Positions 37,986 through 49,389 of a stretch of 64,000 bases of DNA are shown here, in pieces. The first letter of the stretch is position 1, and every line of letters begins with the position of its first letter. The notes under the pieces are model-generated. The model searched no databases and was not told the DNA's origin. It saw only the letters and a list, made by a program, of their open reading frames with translations. This DNA comes from Gnetum montanum. Its lineage: Eukaryota; Streptophyta; Gnetopsida; Gnetales; Gnetaceae. The stretch is from the NCBI GenBank assembly GCA_015680685.1, contig MNCI01005255.1, positions 211,713 to 275,712 on the forward strand. Direction: 5' to 3'. The position numbers were made by a program, and so were the translations under genes.

Positions 37986-40900
37986 TTTCTAAGTGTCAGT
38001 CTTGGATGTAAACTTTTGTTTTTTGCATTGTTTTGATGCATGGCTGATTTATTGTGGCATCCTGATTACTTGCAGGGATAGTAAGCCTTTTCTCCTCATT
38101 GTTGAGCTTGTTGGGGTGCTAACATGGTTTCGCCCCATTGAGGCTGATGAGCCTACCCAAGATCTAACTATGGACAACAATGGGATCTGGTTCAGAGAAG
38201 GTGCATCTGAATTCCTACCCTTCATACTAGACAATCTTGAAGTGGTTATCTGGTCGCATCTAAGTGAACTGGTGGCACGGAACGTGCTTGAGGCAATGCT
38301 GCTAGGAGCCATGGAGGGTGTCGTTGTCTTCATGGAAGACATCGACGAGGGACAGCTTGCAAATGAGGACGGTTCTTCCTGCGGGCCTAGGTCCACATGC
38401 CTGTTAGTGCACGTGTGGGCCTGATTACCATGAGGGCAGGACTACCTCGATAACACCTTATTTTTAGCAGTGCGTGCACACACGCTATTCTAGAACCCTC
38501 CTGGCACAGTGTACCGGGTGGGCAGGTAGGACCGTTCAAGTCTATTGCTTCTTTTTGCCGTTTGGCATTTGCTTCAGTTTTGACATCCATTCGTTTGTAG
38601 GCCTAAATTTAATGCAGATGGAATATGTATCAAGGATGATGGGCTTGCCTTAGCTCGTACTGCTCTAGAGGCCTTTATGGCGGATCCCACCCTTCGTAAA
38701 GCTGTATTAGCTCTAATGAAGGGGGATATCGTCTATTTTCACCAACAATTCTCTAGAGCGTTGGCAATGTGCCAAGCTCGTGGATGGCTGGATAAAGATT
38801 GGTCGAACCAGGGGCCAGTTTTCCCTCATGACTTTGGTTCAGGTAGCACATCCAAGTCCACCACTGACGATAAATGACAACACTTCCTAGATGTGTTAAC
38901 GTGTTTTAACTGCCGAGAGTTATACTGATATGACAATCTCAAATTGCGGTTGCAGTTGATGTACCTCCTGGCGGGGATCCTGTTACAACTGGGTGAACAG
39001 AGACAACCCTGTTAATGAAGTTCGGGGAGCTGACTAAGGCTCAAAAATGGTTGCATAACCATGCTCCGCCATCTATTGTTCGTTGCTTAGACAATGCCAG
39101 CCTTACGGAGCTCTTCACGACCTCGAGGCCTGATGTATCTATCGTAAAAATGATTGGGATCATGGATTCCTTTAATGAGTCTGTCTCCTACTACAGCACC
39201 CGGATTAAGGGTGTTAAGGTAGTTTTCCATCTGTCACCAGAGTTCTTTTCAAACTTATTTGGGGTACCGGTAGATGGCATAAGTGTAGTTTTAGACAGGG
39301 CTCATAAAGAGCTCCAAATGGTGCATGAATTGGAGGACTGGTTGGGCCTGGTCAAGGGCACCAAGGGATTCCCAATGTAGGGGAAAGCAAAGGTTGAGGA
39401 AGTAAATGAACTATATCCCCTATTTAGAGTGCGGGTATTCTCCAAAACCATTTCCTAGGTACGGAGTCTTGGGGTTGAGGCTGTATGCGTCATGTGAACT
39501 ATCCTGGAAACTGGTATGCGCTATAATTGGGCCCAATTTTTATTGTCGGGCATGCACAAGGAGATAGTGCAATTATGCTCGAATGTCAAAGCGCAGTCCC
39601 ACTTCACCTTTGCCTTCTTCGCCGGTTACCTTTGTCGCTTCGCCGAGTTTCTGGTAGTCCATCCAGACATCAAGTTTGTTTTACGGGATCAGGGTCAACT
39701 ATCCCACCTATGGATCAACCACTTGTTTAAAACAGCCAAGTCCCAAGATGCTCCTAAGGAAATTGATGAGTCTGTGTCTATTACGACCGGGGGATCATCG
39801 GGTACCTCAATTCACACTCGCGATAGTTTGGTATTAGAGCCAGATGATGTGCCCCTCACTGCAAGAAGAGCTGAGCGGGTTATCAAAGAAACCGTTGGCT
39901 AGGCCAAATTCAAGCTAAAAATACATGAACGCCCAACTGGGGAAGTTTCGAATGTGAGCGAGCCACGAGTAAAGCACATACGATTCAAGATGCCTGGTAT
40001 GTAGACTTTTCCTAGTTATTACTTTATTGTTTTCATTTTGCTCATAATTTTTTCTTCAATTGCTTACATGTCACTGATGTCTTTGGCTTTATTTGAGAAG
40101 TGAGAAAGCAGTCGTTAGAAACCATTACTGAGGAGGAGGAGACCAACATGGAGCGGAATAATGAAGAGGAAAATGTGGAGAAGGATCGGGGAGGAGGAAT
40201 GGAGGAGTTAAAGGAAAACACCATAGAAACTGGGTTGTTGGATGATCAGGGTGGTGTCGACCAAATGTTCAGTAGCTTTCTCAAGGGAAATCTGAACTTA
40301 GGGGATCCCCTAGAAGGTGACAAGGAGCATGGTATGTTTTCTTTTTATTTTACTTTATATTGCTTCATTAGTTGTCACTTGTATGATCTTTTATTTTCAT
40401 GTTTTCATTTCTTCCAAACGAAGGCAGCGAAACCAGGACGATGCGCTTAGACGTACCCATGAAGACGGTTCCCCTTGAGAGGACCACAGAGGTTAGTTTA
40501 TCCCGCGCCCGTGAGCCATTTACTTGGACGGAAATGCCAAGTAAGATGGATTTTGTGGCTGGCATCGTAGAAGAAGTTGTAGAAAAAATTCAAGAGGTCA
40601 ACCCTGAAATAGGTATACCGTTTTTAAATCATTTGCTATTTTAGAGTGTCACACCCTATTTTTGTTATCTTAACATTTGATCTTTGCATAGGTGCCAAGT
40701 TGAGGTGGGATCCCTCTAAGAGCATCAACATAGAGGGTTTACCCACACTGTCCCCAGAGGTGGAGCAGGTGCCTAGGCCTATTATGATGAGGTGGTGGAA
40801 GGTCTAGTACACAACGCCAAGTCACTATGGACTTGCAGGTGTTCTGTCGAATAGTTGTGGCTGTAGATTCAGACGAAGGAAAAGGAAGTCTCCGAATTGT

Positions 40901-41675
40901 CAATTGAACGTGACGATCTTAAGGTTTGATACAAGTTCTCCGCTGCCAAACTAAGCGATGATCGCTCTTGGCGAATGTTCGAGGTTACGTATACGAGATA
41001 TTGAAATCTACTAAATCGTCATGTGTCACTGACTCGGAGAATGGCAGAGCGTAAAGCCGAAATTGATCTCCTGAACCTCAAATGTCAAGATTGGAAAGCC
41101 TTCACTTCCAAGGTTCGCAAGTGCGGTCAGGATGAGAAGAATCACAAACATCACTACAAGAAGTCGTTAAAAGAAGTGTCCATTGAAAAGTGGCAACTAG
41201 AAATGTTTGTGGAGGGTTTGGGTTTGCACTTTGCCTTTGATACTTTTGCCCAAAACACAACTGTCGAGATGGAGTCACCTACTAGGGTGATTACTACTGC
41301 TTCTAGGGAAGTGTCTATGGGTGAATTTCCTCTGAAACGTCCTACCTGGTTGGCTGTTGACAAGGGAAAGGCCTTGGCAGACATTGACCTAGGCCTTGGT
41401 GAGACAGATTGGGCTAGTGTCTCAGAAGAGGAAATCCTTTGTCGACTGGAATTTGGCTTGGGGGGATCTCCTATGGTAAGCATTTTGTCATTATGAAATT
41501 GACTTGTTGAATAATGTTTGAAATTTTGACGCTCTCTCATTCTTATATTGGTTGTCTCATTTTGTATTTTCAGGATGAAGGTGGTGACGATGCCCAAGAA
41601 GCTGGCCATAGTGAAGCGGGGGCCCCTGACGCCGGTGGATCTAGAGGGGACGATCCTCCTGTCCCAGATGCTTAG
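37203..41675 (+). pseudogene. Reversed eight-exon gene of element B (antisense to gag-pol)
   Basis: Exons: e1 37,211-37,341 (ATG 37,211, or 37,203); e2 38,076-38,525; e3 38,601-38,869; e4 38,956-39,996; e5 40,101-40,331; e6 40,424-40,612; e7 40,692-41,475; e8 41,574-41,675. Donors and acceptors are GT-AG except e3, whose donor reads ATAAAT. e2 has VIWSHLSELVARNVLEAMLL; e4 has IKGVKVVFHLSPEFF then LFGVPVDG, and YNWAQFLLSG; e5 is acidic; e6 has the FVAGIVEEV helix; e7 is charged (QDWKAFTSKV, DEKNHKHHYKK); e8 ends DDPPVPDA. e4 has stops at 39,378, 39,456 and 39,495. The e4 motif faintly resembles plant 'putative transposon protein' domains of other Ty3 elements; this is a guess. Confidence 0.8.
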
Positions 41676-41950
41676 TTTTTAGTTTTTTTTTAGTTTTTCC
41701 TTTTGGAACTATGCTAACTCAAATTGACACGAGAATTGTAATTGAAAATTTTGAAATGGACGGAAAGAGTTGACACTTATAATTATATAGCATTGCATGT
41801 ATAAATTTTTTTTTTGATTTTTAGTTTGATTGCACACACGACATGGCAATGTAAAATATTTTGGTTTATTATTCTTTTTTTAAGTGTAATGTGCGGATGT
41901 AATTATAAATCGTATTGATAAATGAAAGAGGAAAACAAAGTTCAAGTGTG
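41676..41950 (+). other. 3' flank of the reversed gene (B)
   Basis: A+T-rich stretch after the stop, with T-runs (41,675-41,695; 41,806-41,820) and ATAAATTTTTTTTTTG-type sequence. It probably carries the 3' untranslated region and polyadenylation signals of the reversed gene. No coding region. Confidence 0.4.
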
Positions 41951-41954
41951 TGAT

Positions 41955-42320
41955 CTAGTTTAAGGCCATTTCAGGCCCCATGCGTAGTTTAAGGCCATTT
42001 TGGGCCCCAGTTGTAAACAAGTAACATTTCGAATAATGTAGGTCGGTTTCTCGGTTGACCGACCATTTCTGATCATGGCTAGTTTTATGTCATAGCGGAC
42101 ATGATAGTTTAACGTCGTTCCGGACAAGGAGTGTAGTTTAATGTTTTTTCTGATTTGTTGTAGTTTAACGTCATTTCAAACGAGTTGTAGTTTAGCGTCA
42201 TTTCAGACGGGTTGTAGTTTAGCGTCATTTTGGACAGGTTGTAGTTTAGCGTCATTTTGGACGGGTTGTAGTTTAGCGTCATTTCAGATGGGTTGTAGTT
42301 TAGCATCATTTCGAATGGTT
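41955..42320 (+). repeat. AGTTTA-hairpin motif array, PRO-side border (B)
   Basis: Two sub-families in order: TAGTTTAAGGCCATTTYRGGCC (41,958-42,010), then 26-27-bp near-tandem units TAGTTTAGCGTCATTTCAGAC (42,070-42,315, about nine units). Both keep the inverted ends GGCC/GGCC or GTC/GAC around a five- or six-base loop. Confidence 0.85.
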
Positions 42321-42330
42321 TGAGATGATA

Positions 42331-45300
42331 TTATTTTAAGAATTTTTTGATTTTTTTCTTTTTAATGTTAGGTGATGTGTCAATGGCTATGATTCTGTAT
42401 ACAACGTCCCCTTCGCTGATCACGTTGAATGGTAATTCAGCCCAAGGGACGTCTGATGGAATGGCTTTTGTGTCAGTGTTTTTAGATGTTTCAGTATCTG
42501 TGGTGAGTTTTGTGTTAGTTTCTAATTGAGAAGGAGTATGTACAATGTCAGGTGCAGGTGTTTCTATTTTAGGTAGATCATGTTCTATGTTTAAAGGATT
42601 GATGCCTACCGGTTGTTGTTCTTTTATGTCGTTTTGGCCAGGCTCTTCAAGCTCAACCTCTGAGCCTTGGTCCATGTCCCTGTGTGATGAAATAATAGGT
42701 GTAGCTGCTTCCCCGTGTATGATGATTTCACCACCTTCATAAGGTAGGTGAATTTCTTGATGTATAGGGGATGAGACTGCTTTCAGTTGGGCCAACTAGG
42801 GTCTTCCTCATATTAGGTTGAATCCTAGCATTTCATCGACCACCACGAAGTCGGCAGATGTGGAAAACTGGTCCCCCACTATGAAGTCTAAGGTCACTAT
42901 GCCTTTGACCATCACACGTGACCCGCTGAATGATTTTAAACATGTAGTTGCAGTTGGTTTGATTAACTCCGTCAGCCCTAGTTGTTCAACGATGGGGTAT
43001 GGTACAACGTTCGTAGCAGCTCCATCGTCTATGTAGACCCTATGTATCTTGAACTAATTTATGCGTATTGTTATGAACATGGGGGTTGTTGTTACCTCCC
43101 CTATTTTCTTATCCACTTTAATGTTATCGTTGTGGAAGCTTAGTGGTTTAGAAGTTGACCCTTGGGGTGAGTACATTACCGCGTGAATGGATGGTTCGTT
43201 TGGGGGCAAGCTCTCGCTCACTAGGATCAATGTTAACATGCGTACCAGAGCTTCATGATGTGTCTGGGATGTAAGAACCAAGTCATACAAGCTTAGCGAA
43301 GTGTTCTTTTGCTTGAGTGCTTGTGTGACTTGTGTCAAAGCTGTTGCCAAATCTCTACTGTTGGGCGCATTTGCATCAACGGTGACTGGGTCCATTGGCT
43401 CCAACATTTTTATTTCATGCTTCGTTGGTCCATAGTCTTTGCTCGGAGCCATTGTTTTAGACGTATCAGTTTTTCTTGATGGTTCTCCCTCGTTACCTGC
43501 ATTTGGTTGACGGTTATGTGGCATCATGGGTACGACATTAAGTGGAGTGGGTTTAGGTGGCCCTATAGCTAACCGTTGACGCTCCTTCTCCAAGCGTTCA
43601 CACTTAAGCTTATCCGCTAAGCATTCTCGTGTGTGGCATGGAGGTGGAGCTAGTCTTGAAGCTTCGGGTTACCTTGGGATTCGTACCACATATGGAGCCA
43701 GGCAAGGTTGCAGTTGGACAGTCAGATGTGGTTGGGCAGAAGATTGGATGGACACCCTAATGACGTAAGGACTAGGTTTACCTTGTGTATGTGAGGTGGA
43801 GGCTTGGTAGACATTAGGACTTGCAGACGTTCTAACAATGTATGGGATTTGTCTAGGCGGAGGTTGGACCTCTACTGTTGCAACTGCGGTTGGCACTCAG
43901 ACTACGAAAGGGACAGGTCGAGCAGGAGGGGTTGATAGATTCAGGATAGTGATAGCGTGAGGTACGCACGCTACATATGGTTTTTTCGGGACGGATGATG
44001 GTTGAGGCATGGATGCAGATGGATTGAGAGGAACATGGACTACAAATGGCTTGTTAGTTGTTTGTTGTTTATATTCAAGGTAGATGGTGTTAATGTTGGG
44101 TGTCTCAGGTTCATCATCATAGCAGATTGTGTTGATAATGTACGGCGCCTCTTTGGTGTTCAGAGGGTCTTTATATACCCACATAGCTTGGTTCTATTGT
44201 TGGACCGGGTTGGCCTTATCAAAGGTGATTTGGCCTTCATCGATCATTCACTGTATGTCCTGCTTCAGGGTGAAACAATAATCTGTGTCATGCCCATTGC
44301 GTTGGTGATAATCGCAGAAGTGATCCATTCTAAAACCTTTGGGCATTGGAGGCTCATCTGGCATTGCTAGGCTTGGGTTCTAAACAAGTTGACAGAACTG
44401 ATCATGTCTTTGGATGGCTGCTAGGGATAACTATTTATGTTTCATTAATCCTACCTTCAGTAGTTGGTCGAGTAGTTGGGATGGCTTCATAGGCAACGGC
44501 ATATATTGAGAAGGTTCTTTCCTCTCAAAATTTCTCGTACGGTTTGGTGTTGGGTTCTACGATGGTGATGATTCTGGTGCAGTCGCAGGAGTAGGTCTAG
44601 TATAGTTAGTAGGAGCTACTAGTGGTTTATTTGGTTGCTGTGTTTTCGCTATTTCCGTTATGGTTGCTTTAGCCTTCTCTTTATCCTTTTTACTGTGTTG
44701 ATTTTTGAAGGCTAAGTATGCAGGGTCATGGCTATTTTGAGCCGCCTCTTCTATGTTTTTGGTTTGTACAAAGGCTTGGTTAAGGTTACGCGCATTAAGA
44801 TAGTACAATTTGGATTTGAAGAAGTCATTAACGGCCCCCTTTAGAATTGTGAGCAGATATGTCTGGGGGATCGGCTCATGTAGCTCATTGAGAGCGGCAC
44901 TCCACCTCTGAATGAATTTTTGTATAGGTTCAAGGGGTACTTGTCTAACCTGTGTGAGGTTGTCCAATGTCGCCTCAGGTTTCAAGTTATATTTGAACCT
45001 GGTCACGAACTGATGTAACAACTCTTCCAAGGAAAATATAGAGTTCCTCGGTAGGGCCCGATACCAATCGAGCGCTCTCCTAGCAAGGGACATAGGGAAC
45101 ACTCGCAAAATGCCATGGGGCCATGCCTGGAGGAACGCACATTCTAATATAAATGTTATTAAGTGAGCATTGGGGTCCATCTCCTCATTATATTTAGTTA
45201 GTGTTGGCAATGATATGCCTTTGGGCAAGGTTAGAGGTAGGACAGAAGGGCTGATGGGGTCATCGTGGTAGAAGTCCACCACCTTCAGCTCTCCGTCAGT

Positions 45301-46460
45301 AGCCGTTTTGAGGCGCTTTACCTTGTCGGTTAGTTCTTGCATTAATTTTTTGGCATCTGCCCAGTCTTGGGCACTAGGTGACATGGGAACTTGGGGGTGT
45401 GGCACATTGTACAGGTTGGACTGTTGGATGGTAGGTTAAAAGGCTGAAAGCTGTGCGGTCGGCAGTTGTGCTTGTGGCACGTTTATAGTGTGTGGCACTA
45501 GGGATCGCACATTATATGTGAGAGGTTGTTGTTGCTACAGTTGCAGCTGTACTTGGGGAATGTTGGGTGGTGGAATCATGTGGGGTGGCACGTGGTGGTG
45601 AGAGGGTTCATGTGATGGCACATCCATCGCCACCCATTGCCCAGCTATCTTTTGTGAAGGAACTCCCTATATGGTTACAACGGTCGAGGGGGCTCTGTGC
45701 GTTTGGATGTGAGGGATGTAGTGAGAAGACGTGGATGCTGGTATTACATGTGGCATCCCTATCACTCAAGGCGAGAAGGTTGCTCCCATGTTATTGTGTG
45801 GGGGTGATGCTTGCGAGGATGGGCCTGCTACTGTAGCATGGATGATAGCGAGAGGGAGTGTGCTGAATTCCAGGTCAGTTACTGGAGGGACATGAACCAA
45901 TGTGGATGTTTCTGGTGGAGTTGCTTGTGCCTGGGTGAACCTGAGGGGTTGGAGGGGCATGATTTCCCCTGTGCCTAGGTGAAAAATGGGGTTGATGTGT
46001 GTTTGTGGGCTGAGGGTGTGGTAGGAGTCTTCGTGTTTGGATTGGGCAGCGAACTCGTCCTCCTCTTCTGGTTGGAGATCTACTGTAGGCTGATCCAATG
46101 ACTGGCTCCTTTGCAGGAGGAGTTGTGTGATGAGCTCTAAGTACTGCTCTGGAACAGGGATTATATTTTATGGGGAAGGGATGAACTTGCGTCCCCCCTA
46201 TAGAAGAGTTCGTATTGCCTCTTTACCTTTATCTCGGCTTGATCTACTGCCATACCAGCTTGTATCTTCACACATATGAAGTTGTACTAGTCATGGGTTA
46301 TAATGTTAGAGGTTGGGTTTCTCCCTTTCAACCTTAGGGACCGGCGGGGTCTCGTTGTGGGCTATACTGCTTGCTGTTGGACCACAGGCTGTTGGACAGC
46401 CATGGTGCCTACGATGTCGGTGACTTGAGTAGTTGTAGCAGTGGTGTTTGCGGGGTTCAT
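42331..46460 (-). pseudogene. gag-pro: gag-protease of element B
   Basis: Start ATG at 46,460-46,458 reads MNPANTT, like D (MNPINITT), then PRRSLRLKGR. Gag core open frame 45,405-44,557 (NAHLITFILECA, ALDWYRALPR, FKYNLKPEATLDNL, KSKLYYLNARNLNQAF). The zinc knuckle is near 44,310. The VVR(V/I)P repeat linker lies at about 44,050-43,680. The spacer 43,593-43,054 contains LYDLVLTSQTHHEALVRML and the start of protease. Protease at about 43,080-42,750 carries a DDGAATNVVP-like site and a long open tail to 42,331. Several stops and shifts separate the open pieces. Where D has an in-frame TAG, B has a glutamine codon (LITQLLLQR). Confidence 0.85.
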
Positions 46461-46479
46461 GATGACCTGTTGAGGGTAT

Positions 46480-46960
46480 GACACGGTATAGAGCTGTGAA
46501 ATTAGTATACTTAGTACAGCGTAAACTTACGTGATAATGTGCAGCATATATGCTTCAACATCCAGTGTATAACAACAGCGTGGACAACGTATATGGATGG
46601 AGCGTATAGGGTCATCGTAGACAAGTCTACAACATAAGGAGTGTAGTGTATATGCTGAGCAGCATATATAGTGTCAATGTGCAATGTAAACAGGTTTTAC
46701 ATCATACAGTTTGGTATAAATGAACAGTAGCATAAATGAGTTTTCAGCGTAAAGAGAGTAGCGTAAACAGAATCTCAGAGAAAGTCAATGTGCAGCGTAG
46801 ACAAAATCTACGGCGTAAAAAGCATAGCGTAAATGGATGACAGCGTAGACAAGTCTACAGCGTAAAAATGTGCAGCATAAACTTTAGCAGTCTCATGTAT
46901 GGCGTAAGGAAAATCTGCAGTGTAAAGCGTGTAGCGTATACTTGGCAGCGTAGATGCTGT
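46480..46960 (-). repeat. Short-repeat leader of element B
   Basis: Between the primer-binding site and gag, many AGCGTAAA, GCGTAGACAA and GTATATGCTGAGC words alternate. It parallels the 50-bp tandem leader repeats of D. No coding region. Confidence 0.6.
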
Positions 46961-47092
46961 GGACCTTACAGAGCTCTCGTGTAGCAAATAGCATAGACGC
47001 TGAGAGACTTGTGGATGGAAGGGTTTGAACTGAACAGTGTAGGTACTAAGTAGCGTAAACACTCGGAAGCTTGTAGGTAAGGTTTTAGGCAA

Positions 47093-47111
47093 GGCCCTCC
47101 TTCTAGTGCCA
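47093..47111 (-). other. Primer-binding site of element B
   Basis: Minus strand TGGCACTAGAAGGAGGGCC, five bases inside the LTR end. It differs from D by one base (CAC for CGC). Confidence 0.8.
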
Positions 47112-47116
47112 ATTTC

Positions 47117-48399
47117 TGTACCGTCTGAAATCGTCAGTCGCCAGCTGGAAGGAAATAGAGGTCGTGGGATCACAGGACATGCATAGAATCCCCTACCTTC
47201 GCTTGAGGGTGAGCTGGAATGAACGAAGGTAGAGTGCGTTGGGTGGTCCACACGCGGATCAGACAAGGATTTCCCCAAACGTACACCAAAGTGCTATACG
47301 CTGGGTTATACGTAAATGGCGTAACGGGCGTAAATCAGAGCGTAAACAGTGTAACAAATGCAAATAGAGTGTAACGTAAATGGGCGAAAATAGAATACAT
47401 GCAACAATTAATACAAACTGTAAATGATTTTGGGAAGAAAATGTAACAATGGCATTACAGAATGAAAGTACAATGCACTGGTCTAACGCAATTGTGACTG
47501 GAACACAAGGCGGACGAAAAGCCCCAGCGGATGCAAGGATGATTGTGGCTAGTTCACACTGTAGGCATAGCGTAGAGGCTATATGCTCAGCGTACAGGAT
47601 TGTCCAGCGTAAAATATTTTGTGCTCTAGTTCGCAGCGTCTCTGCTCTCTGGTGTGCTCTGGGAATTTTTGCCAACCGACCACGTTCTCGTGAAAAATTA
47701 GGGTTTTTATACAGGTTTTGATGGCAAACTCAGGTTGGGAGACACGTGGCGCATTGACTGGGTGCAAGAGTGTAAAATTTACAAGTGTACAATATGTTAC
47801 ATTTGGCAGGCATATACACTGGGCGTATACGCTGTGTCTGGTGAGTGTAAACTGTGGGTGTATACGCTGGGCGTATACGCTAAATGTGCTGGGTGTATGC
47901 AAACTTAGGCGTAGATGTCGTGGACGCTGGTGTATATGCTGGTGGATGCTGGGTGTATATGCTAGGGTGTATATGCTGATGTCCTGGATGTATAGCTGGG
48001 GTGTATACGCTAATGATTACTGCCTTGTGTCAAATCTTGCTCTGCAGTGCTGTTTCCATGTTGTCTTCGAGGATCTTATTGCTAGGCATATGCATCTGTT
48101 GTACCTGCTGTGCGTACATGTGAGGTGTATACATTGGGTGTGTACGTTGGGCGTATATGCTGTGAACTTGAGCGTACACGCTGGGCTTATACATTGAGAA
48201 TTTGAGCATATATGCTGGGAATGTACACTTGGGCGTATACGCTGGGCATATATGTTGGGACTGCATACTTAGTGAAAATTAAGCCTCTAATCTCCAAAGT
48301 TGTCAAGTGTGACACCAAATGTAGTTGTGGTCATTTGTGGGTCCCACGGACCTGCTTGGTGTTGGAAAAGTACTAAGCTCCAAATTTTGTGGTGTTTCA
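47117..48399 (-). repeat. 5' LTR of element B
   Basis: On the minus strand it reads TGAAACACCACAAAATTTGG to GACGGTACA, 1,283 bp. TATA box TATAAAAA at 47,704-47,711. U3 (47,810-48,260) consists largely of GCGTATACGCTGGGC-type words, with many CG to TG or CA changes relative to D. It is 49 bp longer than the other LTR, mainly by gain or loss of repeat units. Confidence 0.85.
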
Positions 48400-48404
48400 G
48401 CCTT
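48400..48404. repeat. Target-site duplication of element B (right copy)
   Basis: GCCTT, partner of GCCTC at 30,452-30,456. Confidence 0.6.
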
Positions 48405-48955
48405 GCCCTCCTAGTGAATGCACCTTTGTACAATGCTATCATAGCAAGTAACCTACAAAACATAACAAAGAACAAAGAACAAAGTAATTACCCTAATTGT
48501 GAAGGAGGCTGTTAAAACAAGTGTCGCCCGGAACAAAAAGGAGAGGATAGGCCAAGGAGAAGGAACCGTAGCAAGAGGCACTGGTCCCTTTGTTAACACC
48601 ATGGCTTAGGAAATTACCGTCAAAGACTAGACTCATCTTATCCATTTGACTAGACAAAGAACCAGTCAGATGAATCTGCAAGGCCGGACTCTAGTGGCAG
48701 CAATAGCTAGAGGCAACCAAGGCTATGGTTGACCATAGTTTCCTTGGAGCCTCAAGTGGTGATGTTGACCCTGGGAGCTACAATTGTTGAGTGGCCATCG
48801 TAGCAGCATCTCTGAGGGGTCAGTAGTAGGCCTTTCGGCATATCCAAGGAATTAGTAGAATGCCAGGGGGTAGTGGCATTGCTTCTATTCCAACACCCTA
48901 CCCATTCTGTCTGATAGGGATGCCGTGCAAGAATGATCAAGCTCACTTTTTGCAT
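48405..48955 (-). other. 3' untranslated region of element C (right segment)
   Basis: Continuation of the 3' region of C on the far side of B. No coding region seen; sequence is mixed, with a purine-rich patch (48,460-48,600). Confidence 0.5.
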
Positions 48956-48959
48956 GGAT

Positions 48960-49340
48960 GGTCTATTGGCAGATTCCAATTTTAAGTCCTGGTAGACTGT
49001 TGTTGCTAGTTTTAAGTCCCAGCAAACCATGGTCCCGGTTTAAAGTCTAGGCAGACTAAAGTGTGCTAGTTTTGCATCATAGCGGATCGTGGAAGAGCTA
49101 GTTTATGGTCCTAGAAAATCATGCTATGGGTGTTAGTTTCATGTCTTGACCCAGAGACAAGTCTGTGCTATTTTAGCATCTCAGGAAATGGATGCTTACC
49201 TTGCCAATTTTACGTTGTGGTGGATGGTCGAAAATCTTGCCAGTTTAGCATCATGGTGGACACGTGTAGAAAATGGCAATTTTACGTTATAGCGAATGTG
49301 TACAACACTACCATTTTTACATCGTAGAGGACAATTATTA
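48960..49340 (+). repeat. AGTTTA-hairpin motif array, 3' of integrase (C)
   Basis: About nine units such as GTTTAAAGTCTAGGCAGACT (49,028), AGTTTTAAGTCCYRGYA(A/G)AC (48,980, 49,010) and AGTTTTGCATCATAGCGGAT (49,065). The place matches 32,645-33,000 in B; B itself is inserted farther toward the 3' end. Confidence 0.65.
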
Positions 49341-49389
49341 CCTTGCATTTGATCCGAGTCAATGTCTAGATGTAGTACTACTTCAGATA

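Noticed and set aside
39597-39730. Second plus-strand frame overlapping exon 4 of the reversed gene
   Set aside because: The other frame (39,516-39,902) aligns with A and C; this one does not.
37203-41675. The antisense exons as a host gene into which retrotransposons inserted
   Set aside because: The same gene occurs at the same place and orientation in four separate elements, flanked by the same border repeats.
42109-42309. Minus-strand ORF with repeated LNYNPSEMT units
   Set aside because: It is a translation of the AGTTTAGCGTCATTTCAGAC tandem array; no start context or homologue in other copies.
47259-47675. 138-codon minus-strand ORF in the B 5' LTR (also 46,808-47,278)
   Set aside because: They lie in LTR R/U5 and leader, and the matching stretches of the other LTR do not keep the frame.
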